Positions 7,150 through 13,749 of a stretch of 40,735 nt of DNA are shown piece after piece. The stretch is from positions 1-40,735 of the forward strand of contig NZ_LGUR01000247.1 in the NCBI RefSeq assembly GCF_001270495.1, written 5' to 3'. The stretch's first letter is position 1, and the number at the start of each line of letters is the position of its first letter. The notes beneath the pieces were generated by a model that made no database searches, was not told the origin of the DNA, and was given only the letters and a program-made list of their open reading frames with translations. Origin of the DNA: Streptomyces viridochromogenes (lineage in GTDB: Bacteria; Actinomycetota; Actinomycetes; Streptomycetales; Streptomycetaceae). Position numbers and translations under genes: made by a program.

Positions 7150-7457
7150 GTCGACGACGAAGCCATCCTCGTCGATCTGGCCCGTGTCCCCGCGCAAGTC
7201 GACCAGATCGTCTTCACGGTCAACTCCTTCACCGGCCAGACCTTCGCCGAAGTGCAGAACGCCTTCTGCCGCCTGGTCGACGAGGCCACGGCAGCCGAAC
7301 TGGCCGCTGCACCCTCACCGGAGGCGGCAAGCACACCGCTCAGATCATGGCCATGGTCCACCGCACCAGCGGGGCATGGCAGATGAAGGGCATCGGCGAA
7401 CCCGCCACCGGCCGCACCTTCAAGGACCTGCTGCCGTCCATCGCAGCGCACCTGTAG
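7150..7457 (+). pseudogene. terD-family tellurium/stress gene, truncated and frameshifted
   Basis: The C-terminal half of a TerD domain is readable in two frames. Bases about 7150-7310 give DDEAILVDLARVPAQVDQIV and FAEVQNAFCRLVDEA; bases about 7311-7457 give CTLTGGGKHTAQIMAMV and GRTFKDLLPSIAAHL, ending at TAG. Loss of one C in the GCC-GCT run near 7306-7312 explains the switch. The first 85-90 residues of the domain, with part of the calcium-binding region, are missing, so a sequencing error alone cannot restore the gene. The flank before 7150 is not TerD-like. It is a remnant of a second ter-type gene near the intact terC. Confidence 0.75.
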
Positions 7458-7830
7458 ACCAGGGCACGCCGCACGTTCAACAGCCACGATCCGTTCCGCG
7501 GAGAACCGAGATCACCGACCCGGCACAGCGATACCGGGACGTCCCCGCCTCTCCCCATGCGCTCGGCCGTACCCGGCCCGCATGGCGGCTACCGGGAGCC
7601 TGGCGTACAGCGAGGGCGACAAGGTCCGCGTCGTCTCCCCAGAGTCCGAACTGTCTCAGTCCGTCTCTTCGATCGGCGAATACAACCGTGGCGAAGGAAC
7701 GGTAGCTGCCTCGAAACAGGTGATCCCCTGGACGCTGAACTATCGCCTCCTCATCGGTTCGAGATGTCCGCGGACCTGTGCCTACGGTGCGCGCGATGAG
7801 CAGAGATTTCGAACAAAATTGGGGGCTCGG
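7458..7830. other. Intergenic stretch with a possible coding remnant
   Basis: About 370 bases without a supported gene. Bases 7582-7650 on the plus strand have Streptomyces-like codon bias and read SLAYSEGDKVRVVSPES, resembling the beginning of a small beta-barrel. The bias is then lost, although the frame stays open into the next gene. It may be the remains of a gene. An AT-rich patch (7803-7819) just before 7831 is a likely promoter area. Confidence 0.4.
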
Positions 7831-8283
7831 GTGAGTACGACTCCGGCAGCATCGGTGAGCGCGGCAGAGCTTCGGCGGCGGGTTCGCGCTGTCGAAGCCC
7901 TCCAAGCGAAGACCCGGGAGATGGCCGCGGCGAACGTGCTGACCACGCGCGAGGCCGCGGTGAAGGCGGCACGGGCGAAGGACGAGGCCGATGTTGCGGC
8001 GCGGGAGGCCGCCGCGGTCGTCCTGCGGTTGTTCGACAACGACGCGGAGCTGGTCGCGGACCTGCTGGGTGTTCCGGCGGAGGAATTGGAACGTGAGGCG
8101 AAGCCTGTTACCGCCGCTCGTGCCAAGGAGGTCATCGAGGCGCTGCGCGCCCGCGCCGAACGCCCGTCGCGCTCCCGCCGGGCCCCTAGGTCTGGGGCAG
8201 AGGCGTCGCCCCCGTCGCCTCCGGCCTCCGACGTTCCGGTCCGGGTCTCCGCCCCGGACGACGGCCGGGCTGATGCCGCCTGA
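7831..8283 (+). CDS. Hypothetical coiled-coil protein next to HNH endonuclease
   Basis: 150 residues from GTG 7831 (GGGGGCTCGG just ahead). The first half is a long helix rich in Ala, Arg and Glu (LRRRVRAVEALQAKTREMAA ... AARAKDEADVAAREAA), probably a coiled coil. A short helical segment follows, LFDNDAELVADLLGVPAEELE, similar to DNA-binding or adaptor helices. The last 40 residues are Ser/Pro/Arg-rich and disordered. The start of the HNH gene lies inside its end (11-base overlap), so the two are probably translated together. It is not a family I can name. Pairs of this type occur in actinobacterial mobile elements. Confidence 0.6.
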   Translation: MSTTPAASVSAAELRRRVRAVEALQAKTREMAAANVLTTREAAVKAARAKDEADVAAREAAAVVLRLFDNDAELVADLLGVPAEELEREAKPVTAARAKEVIEALRARAERPSRSRRAPRSGAEASPPSPPASDVPVRVSAPDDGRADAA

Positions 8284-8908
8284 GAACGACTTCGGGCCCG
8301 GACTCTTCCCGCTCTCAGCGGTGAACGGGTGCGGGCCCGCTCCCGTTGACGAACAACTTGCTCTTATCGGCGAACCAACTCCCGTACGCATACCGGCGGT
8401 TGAATGGACCAACTGGCTGGCAGACGAGTCCGTTCGAGCGCGCTACTGGGCCAAGGTCTACCGCACCGAATCCGCTGACGACTGCTGGTTCTTCTTCGGC
8501 GGGATCTCCAGCACAGGCCATGCCAGTTTCAGGGCGGCCTCGCGGCCGGGCAGGACGCGACGCGGCACAGTACCGGGCCACCTGTACGGGTATCAGCTCG
8601 CCCACGGCGTCATCCCTCGCCTCGGGTGGGGGACCGACAGCCCGACCGTCTGCCACACCTGCGACAACCACTCCTGCCAGCAGCCCACGCACCTCCGACT
8701 GGGCACAGCGGCGGAGAACCGGGCCGAATGGCTGGCCCGCCGCAGAGATCCGGGCAGCCCCCTCGCCGACCTTCGCGGCCCCGCCGGACGCTCCCGTGCG
8801 ATCGGCGGCGCCATCCGGGCCGGCCTTATCCTCGGCGAGTCCGTTACTGAGATCGCCCGCCGCATCCGCATTGCAGCGGAAGTTGGCAGACCACTGAGCC
8901 TTTGGTGA
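8273..8908 (+). CDS. HNH endonuclease
   Basis: 211 residues from ATG 8273. The centre carries the HNH_3-like core: ...GYQLAHGVIP, then VCHTCDNHSCQQPTHLRLGT, then AAENRAEW. It supplies the metal-binding His, the structural Asn and the second His, with Cys pairs around them. The family nicks or cuts DNA in phages, plasmids and free-standing homing elements. A C-terminal helix-turn-helix-like tail (GESVTEIARRIRIAAEVGRPLSLW) may read DNA. It overlaps the upstream coiled-coil gene. No intron, intein or phage structural gene is adjacent, so the target is unknown. Confidence 0.8.
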   Translation: MPPENDFGPGLFPLSAVNGCGPAPVDEQLALIGEPTPVRIPAVEWTNWLADESVRARYWAKVYRTESADDCWFFFGGISSTGHASFRAASRPGRTRRGTVPGHLYGYQLAHGVIPRLGWGTDSPTVCHTCDNHSCQQPTHLRLGTAAENRAEWLARRRDPGSPLADLRGPAGRSRAIGGAIRAGLILGESVTEIARRIRIAAEVGRPLSLW

Positions 8909-9212
8909 TCGACGGTGGGTTGACGGGCCCGTAGGCGCCTCCGCGCATGGCGTCCAATGCCGCGCTCACCCCGCCGGGCGCAGCGAAGCCGACGTATGGC
9001 AGGACCGCATGCCAGCGGCGATCGATTCACTCATTGCCGCGATGAGTGAAGTCGTTGATCATGCGTCGGTTTCCGTGGTAATGCTGAAGACAAGCCGGTA
9101 CTCACGCGGACTGGTGTGGCTTGCTGACGGCTCTGAACGCGGCGATCCTCGAACTGGCGGGGTGGGTCCACCCTGGATGTGGGCCCACCTCGTCCCCGGT
9201 TGAATTGGTCGG
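8909..9212. other. Intergenic stretch between convergent genes
   Basis: About 300 bases between the HNH gene (plus) and the winged-helix gene (minus). No supported reading frame was found. A 9-bp inverted repeat at 9026-9050 is its only clear structure. Confidence 0.5.
9026..9050. repeat. Perfect 9-bp inverted repeat
   Basis: TTCACTCAT and ATGAGTGAA are exact complements separated by seven bases. The element lies between two convergent genes, so it may terminate either one. The lower GC than the surroundings and the lack of a T-tract also allow a protein-binding site. Confidence 0.5.
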
Positions 9213-9701
9213 TCAAAACTTCCGGCCCCTGGACGATGCCGGTGACCTCTTCGCGGGAGTTGTTGCCTTCGCCTTTGCCGCCGCAGTCTCTGGGGAGAAG
9301 CCAGCGGCCTTGAGGATGTCCATCGCATCGAAGATGGACTGCAACTGCTTGGTCAGCAGTGTCACTGTGAGGAGTTCCTGAGCCTCGGGCGGCAGTTCCT
9401 TCAGCGAGCACTTGTAGATGCGCACGGCCTGCCGATACAAGGACTGCATGCGCTCGGCCGCGTAGGCGGTGCACTTGTCGGCGTCAAGGGTGACCGTGTA
9501 GTGGCTGCGGTACCGGACGAAGCTCTTCTTCTCGGCTTCGCACTTGACGTCTCGGATCCAGCTCTTGCCGCGCTCGAACTGGCTCCTGGTGTTCCGGCCG
9601 ATGGCCCGCTCAGGGGGGAGGCCGTCCTCGCCGGCCTTGGCCACCCGGCCCCAGATGTCCTCACCGCTGTCGTGCGCCGCCTGGCGGCGCGTGGTCGTCA
9701 T
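9213..9701 (-). CDS. Winged-helix protein (RacP-like), partner of the DUF6192 gene
   Basis: 162 residues from ATG 9701, two bases after the stop of the DUF6192-type gene, so the pair is one operon. The first 70 residues look like a winged helix (DIWGRVAKAGEDGLPPERAIGR, then SQFERGKSWIRDV, then a YRSHYTVTLD wing). A mostly helical middle (YAAERMQSLYRQAVRIYKCSLKEL ... AQELLTVTLLTKQLQSIFDA) and a basic Ala/Lys/Arg tail follow. The architecture resembles small proteins annotated RacP in Streptomyces; this is from memory and was not checked. It is probably a DNA-binding accessory protein of a plasmid or integrative element. The substrate and role are unknown. Confidence 0.65.
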   Translation of the reverse strand: MTTTRRQAAHDSGEDIWGRVAKAGEDGLPPERAIGRNTRSQFERGKSWIRDVKCEAEKKSFVRYRSHYTVTLDADKCTAYAAERMQSLYRQAVRIYKCSLKELPPEAQELLTVTLLTKQLQSIFDAMDILKAAGFSPETAAAKAKATTPAKRSPASSRGRKF

Positions 9702-9703
9702 GA

Positions 9704-10639
9704 TTACTCGCCTTCTTCGCCCTCCATCAGGCGCGCGAGCGCCTTGTCCGGGTCGGTCTTTCCGGTCTTGATGGCGGTCTCGCACCAGTCGAGCAGCATG
9801 CGCGCCTTGTGCACGTTGTCGAGGACCGCCTGCTTGGTCTCCTCGGTGTAGTCCTGAGTGTGGACCTCGGGGATGATCCGCTGGAGCGAGACGGAGAACG
9901 AGGCGAACGCCCCGATCAGCCGCAGGATCTCCATCGGGGCCTCGGTGTATTGGACGCCGAGAGGAGTGGCTTCCTCCTCGAACTCCTCTTCCACCTCCAC
10001 GGCGTCGCCGGCTGAGGCCAGCTCGGCTTCGGTTTCCGCGGCCTCTTCGACCTGGCGCCAGTGCTCGTACTGAGCCTCGCGCATCAGGTTTCGGGCACGT
10101 TGGTCGGATGCGAGACGGGCCCGGACGTCCGGACGTCCGAGCATCTCGGTGACTGCCTTGGCCGCGTCTTCATCTGTGTGAAGCAGGCGCCGGGTGTGGG
10201 CAAGACGCTCTTCCTGGTTGGTCGGCGTCCCGACGGCGCGGTGCGCGACCTTCTGGGCCTCGTTCACCGTCCAGCGGTGCTCCTTGGTGAACGGGTCATA
10301 GGGGTCCTTACGGATCAAGATGTACCGGCTCCGGACGTAGGCCAAGGTTGCGTGTACCCCGAAGCTGACATCCCCCCGGCGTTTCGCCTTCGGCCACTGC
10401 CGTGCGACGTCGTAGTAGCCGCGCAGGGTCTCCGGATTGGCACCAATCTGATGCGCCAGGACCTTGATCACCTGGTTCACCTCGCCGTGTCCGCGGCTGT
10501 GCCCTTCAAGAGCGTCGATGACGAGATCGCCGAGAGCCCACTGGATTCCGGACTTCTGCTTCATCAGCTTCTGCCCGCGGCGGACAATCTTCGTCCACTC
10601 GGCCTTGGTATAGCCGGTAGGAACAGTCAGGGTCGTCAC
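9704..10639 (-). CDS. DUF6192-like protein with N-terminal helix-turn-helix
   Basis: 311 residues from GTG 10639. GAGGAGG six bases upstream decides this start over an in-frame ATG at 10687. The N-terminal part (GYTKAEWTKIVRRGQKLM ... IQWALGDLVIDAL ... VLAHQIGANPETLRGYYDVARQWP) has the shape of a ParB/KorB-like helix-turn-helix. A middle part with RRGDVSFGVHATLAYV and RWTVNEAQKVAHRAVG follows, then a very acidic stretch (residues about 215-240) and a helical C-terminus. It fits DUF6192, a family of unknown function frequent in Streptomyces plasmids and islands. It is co-transcribed with the RacP-like gene and divergent from a 92-residue relative of its own N-terminus. Confidence 0.7.
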   Translation of the reverse strand: MTTLTVPTGYTKAEWTKIVRRGQKLMKQKSGIQWALGDLVIDALEGHSRGHGEVNQVIKVLAHQIGANPETLRGYYDVARQWPKAKRRGDVSFGVHATLAYVRSRYILIRKDPYDPFTKEHRWTVNEAQKVAHRAVGTPTNQEERLAHTRRLLHTDEDAAKAVTEMLGRPDVRARLASDQRARNLMREAQYEHWRQVEEAAETEAELASAGDAVEVEEEFEEEATPLGVQYTEAPMEILRLIGAFASFSVSLQRIIPEVHTQDYTEETKQAVLDNVHKARMLLDWCETAIKTGKTDPDKALARLMEGEEGE

Positions 10640-10807
10640 GAGGAGCCTCCTCGCTTGTCGAGCATCAGGCCGTGCATACCCATACACGGTGCTACTGCAT
10701 CTCCACGACCAACTTACGCCGTTTCATGGGATAATGTCTGGTGCTGTAGATCGATGCAGCGCTCGCCCGCACGGCAAGTTCTGCGGCGGGCTCGCAGGGA
10801 GTGCGAG
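10640..10807. promoter_or_regulatory. Divergent promoter region of the DUF6192 locus
   Basis: 168 bases between divergent start codons, with lower GC than the neighbours around 10690-10760. GGATAAT at 10731-10737 resembles a -10 box for the plus-strand gene, but no good -35 is present. Shared control of both directions is an inference from the layout. Confidence 0.4.
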
Positions 10808-11086
10808 ATGTCCCACCGGAGCTACCCCTCCGACTACTCCAACGAAGAACGTGCCTCGCTGGTCGCTCGGGGTCGCCTATTGGTAGCGCTGCGCAATCAC
10901 GCCCAGCGTCAACTCGGCTGGCGCGTACTGGACCTGATCACCTTCCACGGACGCGACAGCCTCCAGCGCTTCGCTGAGGATCTCGGCGTGACGCCCAGTA
11001 CCCTGATCAAGTACGCGGACTCAGCCGCACAGTCATCACTCCGCCGAGGCGATCTCTCCGGACCGGGAGAGATCGGGCAGCCATGA
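10808..11086 (+). CDS. Mini-relative of the DUF6192 N-terminal domain
   Basis: 92 residues from ATG 10808. Aligned by eye with the divergent DUF6192-like protein, it repeats the same pattern: Y-x3-E, VARGRLL against VRRGQKL, Q-x2-LG-x2-V-x-DL, then FAEDLGVTPSTLIKYADSA against LAHQIGANPETLRGYYDVA. It stops where the larger protein goes on. It is thus a stand-alone copy of the helix-turn-helix domain, possibly a regulator of, or competitor with, the larger protein. It is not obviously a truncated pseudogene, because its length is filled and a second small frame overlaps its stop. No function is established. Confidence 0.6.
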   Translation: MSHRSYPSDYSNEERASLVARGRLLVALRNHAQRQLGWRVLDLITFHGRDSLQRFAEDLGVTPSTLIKYADSAAQSSLRRGDLSGPGEIGQP

Positions 11087-11190
11087 CGAAGCGCAAACTC
11101 GTCCCCTCGGTCTGGCACGACCAGTACTTATCGGGGGACTGCGCCTATCTGCTCGGACTCCGCCGAACTGCATCTGACCTGTATAGATGA
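11083..11190 (+). CDS. Possible 35-residue ORF overlapping the mini-DUF6192 gene
   Basis: ATGA overlap with the previous stop (11083-11086) suggests translational coupling. The peptide (MTKRKLVPSVWHDQYLSGDC...) is rich in Arg, Leu and Tyr and includes a TTA codon (11134-11136), which is rare in Streptomyces and read by the bldA tRNA. It resembles nothing I know and may be the start of a gene cut off by rearrangement. Confidence 0.3.
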   Translation: MTKRKLVPSVWHDQYLSGDCAYLLGLRRTASDLYR

Positions 11191-11266
11191 GTCATGGTTG
11201 GTTCTGGTCGTTCCTCGTCCTCGCTCGGTGTCTGGTGTCCTGAGCGTGTCCAGAGCCCCGGCAGCA

Positions 11267-11305
11267 GGCCCTGGTCGTCCGCCAGAGAGGCGAAGGACCA
11301 GGGCC
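11267..11305 (-). terminator. Strong stem-loop after the secreted Pro/Cys-rich gene
   Basis: GGCCCTGGTC (11267-11276) and GACCAGGGCC (11296-11305) form a perfect 10-bp stem. It continues inward with GCC/GGC after mismatches. It starts 16 bases beyond the stop codon at 11322 on the minus strand and may also stop rightward transcription from the DUF6192-side genes. Confidence 0.7.
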
Positions 11306-11321
11306 CCGTCTCTGCCGTGAT

Positions 11322-11618
11322 CTAACACTGCGGCTTCCATACCGGGCACTCATGGGTGATCAGTCCCAGACGATTGAGCAGTGCCTGAAGGATGGAGCCG
11401 ATGCCGAGAAGGTCCCTACCACCATGGGTGGGCGGCGGCGGGCAATTCTCCGGAGTGCAGGGCGGCTCAGGCGGGCAGATGTCCGGCGGGCAGGGCGGGC
11501 AGGTCTCCGGGGTCGGGCAGGGCTCGCCGGCGGCGGCAGCGGGCGCGCTGGCCAGGAGGGCACCGGACGCCAGAAGCAGGGCAGCCGCCGAACGAGCGGC
11601 GCGGGAGGACAAGGTCAT
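11322..11618 (-). CDS. Secreted Pro/Cys-rich small protein
   Basis: 98 residues from ATG 11618, with GAGGTG five bases upstream. Residues 1-30 are a clear Sec signal peptide (SRAARSAAALLLASGALLAS then APAAAA). The mature part is dominated by C-P-P-type repeats (CPTPETCPPCPPDICPPEPP and onward), followed by GGRDLLGIGSILQALLNRLG and a last HECPVWKPQC. Nine cysteines in about 68 residues point to disulfides or metal binding outside the cell. It is not a chaplin, rodlin or known lantibiotic precursor. A strong terminator follows. The role is unknown; a surface or matrix protein is one possibility. Confidence 0.75.
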   Translation of the reverse strand: MTLSSRAARSAAALLLASGALLASAPAAAAGEPCPTPETCPPCPPDICPPEPPCTPENCPPPPTHGGRDLLGIGSILQALLNRLGLITHECPVWKPQC

Positions 11619-11982
11619 GTGTCACCTCGTTGATCGCGTGCGTCTGTATCGCAACGCTTGCATGGAGTGACGAATAGCGCGCTTGGGGTGAGTCCAACCG
11701 AGCCATGAGGCCCCCAGAGGGAAGGCGTAGCGTTGGATATGTCAGGGGCACCTGCGCGGGGCCTGCCGCCTTCGAGCACGCTTCCTCGAAGGCTCTGTTT
11801 CACGGCGCCCTTGTTGATTCCGCGGACCTGCACTTCAGTGGTGCCACCAGGACGGCGTTCCGTCCGATACTCAGCAGCCTTCGCAGTAATGCGGTCAGAC
11901 TCGAATTCCCATGTCCATCGTCCAGTCACGGGGCGTGCCCCCATGGCCAGCGTTTCCGTAGGTCATGGGGGCTCCCGACAAG
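11619..11982. other. Intergenic stretch before the tRNA-Ala remnant
   Basis: About 360 bases without a supported gene. It includes CCTTCGAG/CTCGAAGG (11769-11792), a perfect 8-bp inverted repeat with an 8-base spacer. An open minus frame (11615-11944) reads WEFESDRITAKAAEYRTERR and has no recognisable relatives, start signal or clear coding bias. Confidence 0.4.
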
Positions 11983-12006
11983 TGGAGCCTAGGGGAGTCG
12001 AACCCC
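11983..12006 (-). pseudogene. tRNA-Ala 3'-end remnant (attachment-site-like)
   Basis: On the minus strand this reads GGGGTTCGACTCCCC, then TAGGCTCCA: the T-arm and 3' acceptor strand of a bacterial tRNA-Ala, including the U that pairs with G3. No D-arm or anticodon arm is present, so it is not a working gene. A 3' tRNA fragment of this kind is what remains at the far end of an element integrated by a tyrosine recombinase. By that geometry the element side is at higher coordinates. A 7-base GGGGCCT able to pair with the acceptor strand lies at 12034-12040, giving a 58-base D-armless fold, which may be chance. Confidence 0.65.
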
Positions 12007-12206
12007 GCGCCTCACTTGACAGAAGACATATAGAGGCCCCGTACGCCCGGCGAGCAGTGTCGCGTCGCACGTGGCCGCCCCGAGAAGCTCGTCGGGTCGT
12101 CGCCGCACCCCGTCATCCAGGCAGCTGGAGGTAGGCCGGTGCCAGAAGGTGAAACGCACAGACAGTCACAGAGAGTTATCACCATCAGGCCAAGCCGACA
12201 GCACAA

Positions 12207-12282
12207 AACTCCCCGGCCGCACCCTCACCACAGGGGGTTTCCAGGGAGTTCGAGTACGAATCCAGGGAGTTTTCAGGGAGTT
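12207..12282. repeat. Phased CAGGGAGTT repeat array
   Basis: Direct copies of CAGGGAGTT start at 12242, 12263 and 12274, with a one-mismatch copy at 12231 (CAGGGGGTT). The spacings are 11, 21 and 11 bases, that is one or two helical turns, so all copies face the same side of the DNA. An inverted near-copy (AACTCCCCG) lies at 12207-12215. The layout fits arm-type integrase sites or iterons. It lies on the element side of the tRNA-Ala remnant. No integrase or replication gene remains nearby. Confidence 0.6.
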
Positions 12283-12454
12283 TCAGCGCGGGACGGGCCG
12301 GGACGCGGAGGGCTTTCGATTCCGCACAACAGTGCAGGTCATCGCACTAACTCGCGAAGATCTCCGCAAGTCGGCGACTCTTCGGCTGCCAGAAGACCGT
12401 CAACCGCATGCGTCCAGTATCCCGCCCCTGAGAGTGGGCCTGCGCCGGGACCGC

Positions 12455-12482
12455 TTGCCGAGACCGCTTTCCGCCCTACGGT
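12455..12482 (+). promoter_or_regulatory. Promoter for a leaderless prenyltransferase-like gene
   Basis: TTGCCG (12455-12460), 16 bases, then TACGGT (12477-12482) fits the Streptomyces housekeeping consensus. The ATG at 12490 is seven bases after the -10 box, where transcription would begin, and there is no Shine-Dalgarno sequence. A leaderless mRNA is therefore likely, and this fixes the start codon. Confidence 0.6.
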
Positions 12483-12489
12483 CTGTCGC

Positions 12490-13434
12490 ATGCCCGAAAC
12501 CGGAGCTTCCCCACTCCCCCCGACGCCCCCGGCACACTCCCCGCTCTTCCGCGCCGAGCAGTTCGTCTGGCTCACCGCGCGCGTGCTCGAACAGCGCCTC
12601 TTCGCGTACCACTTCCTGGACGGCGCCGCCGACGCGGTGGAGACCGCGCTGGACGCTTACCGCAACGAGGACGGCGGGTACGGCCACGCTCTGGAACCGG
12701 ACCTGCGCGGTCCGGTCAGCCGGCCGGGGCACGCCTGTCGCGCACTCCACGTCCTGGACGCCGTCGAACGCTGCGGCGGACAGCGCGTGGACCGCGTGTG
12801 CCGCTACCTCACCTCGGTCTCCACCCCGGACGGCGCCCTTCCAGCGATCGACCCCGGCCGGCGCGGCTATCCGGCGGCCCCCTCCATCCCGATCGTGGAA
12901 GGCGCTACCAGCTCGCTCCTGGCCACCGGGCCGGTGGTCGGTCTGCTGCACCGCAACGAGGTGTGGCACGCGTGGCTGTTCCGGGCCACGGACTTCTGCT
13001 GGCAGGCGGTCGAGTCCCTGGAGAAGTCCCATCCGTACGAGATCGAGGCCGCCGTGGCCTTCCTGGACTCCGCTCCGGACCGCCCGCGCGCGGAGGCAGC
13101 AGCCGACCGTCTCGGCCGCCTGGTACGCGAACAGGGCCTTGCGGCGCTGGACCCGGACAACCTCGACGCGTATCCGGTCTCCCCCGGCTACGGCCCCGAC
13201 GAGCACCACTTCCCGCACGACTACGCGAGGACGCCGCGCTCCCTCGCACGCACGTGGTTCACGGACGAAGAGATGAGCCGCTCCCTCGACCACCTCGTCG
13301 GCGAGCAGCAGGAGGACGGCGGCTGGCCGATCCGGGGGCGTCAGTGGGCGCCGGGCACCGCCCTGGAGGCGCGCCCCATGGCGACGATCGAGGCCTTGCG
13401 CACGCTCCGCGCGTACGGCCGCCGGATCGGCTGA
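12490..13434 (+). CDS. Prenyltransferase/squalene-cyclase-fold hypothetical protein
   Basis: 314 residues from ATG 12490. Two alpha/alpha-toroid repeat signatures are visible: AYRNEDGGYGHALEPDLRGP (residues about 55-75) and QQEDGGWPIRGRQW (about 275-290), the QW-like motifs of prenyltransferase and terpene-cyclase folds. The cyclase DXDD motif is not seen, so cyclase chemistry is not supported. Many Streptomyces carry such a protein, described only as prenyltransferase-like. It is transcribed from its own promoter and ends six bases from the convergent azlD stop, with no clear terminator between. Role and substrate are unknown. Confidence 0.75.
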   Translation: MPETGASPLPPTPPAHSPLFRAEQFVWLTARVLEQRLFAYHFLDGAADAVETALDAYRNEDGGYGHALEPDLRGPVSRPGHACRALHVLDAVERCGGQRVDRVCRYLTSVSTPDGALPAIDPGRRGYPAAPSIPIVEGATSSLLATGPVVGLLHRNEVWHAWLFRATDFCWQAVESLEKSHPYEIEAAVAFLDSAPDRPRAEAAADRLGRLVREQGLAALDPDNLDAYPVSPGYGPDEHHFPHDYARTPRSLARTWFTDEEMSRSLDHLVGEQQEDGGWPIRGRQWAPGTALEARPMATIEALRTLRAYGRRIG

Positions 13435-13440
13435 CGAGCC

Positions 13441-13749
13441 TCACCCACCCAGGGCGCGCACCCCTGCCGTCACCACCACGGCGGCCGCGACGACAACCAG
13501 GAACGGGGCCCGCAGGACGAGCGCCACAGCAGCCGCGGCAACCCCTGCCACCCTCGCGTCCAGCACCAGCTCGTGCCCGTTCCCGAACGTCTGCTGAGCC
13601 GTGAGGGCGGCGAGGAGGGCAACGGGCAGCAGGGCGGCAAGACGCCGTACGAGAGGCCTCTCCAGGACGCCCGCGGGCACGAGCAGCCCGATGAGTTTGA
13701 CGCCGTAGCAGCCGAGAGCGGTGACGCCGATCGCGATCCAGGTACTCAC
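13441..13749 (-). CDS. azlD: AzlD-family branched-chain amino acid exporter subunit
   Basis: 102 residues from GTG 13749. Four hydrophobic segments are seen (TWIAIGVTALGCYGVKLIG, LAALLPVALLAALTAQQ, VAGVAAAAVALVLRA, FLVVVAAAVVVTAGV). These are the length and pattern of AzlD, the small partner of AzlC in export of branched-chain amino acids and analogues. Start and upstream stop overlap (GTGA), so it is translationally coupled to azlC. A longer upstream-extended frame overlapping azlC is a shadow. Confidence 0.85.
   Translation of the reverse strand: MSTWIAIGVTALGCYGVKLIGLLVPAGVLERPLVRRLAALLPVALLAALTAQQTFGNGHELVLDARVAGVAAAAVALVLRAPFLVVVAAAVVVTAGVRALGG

Noticed and set aside
9009..9203. Small plus-strand frame between the HNH and winged-helix genes
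   Set aside because: No start signal or family likeness, and it spans the 9-bp inverted repeat.
11615..11944. Minus-strand frame next to the tRNA-Ala remnant
   Set aside because: No start signal, no recognisable relatives, overlaps the signal-peptide gene start; left as unassigned sequence.
11983..12040. A complete, working tRNA-Ala
   Set aside because: Only 58 bases separate the acceptor strands; D-arm and a proper anticodon arm are absent.
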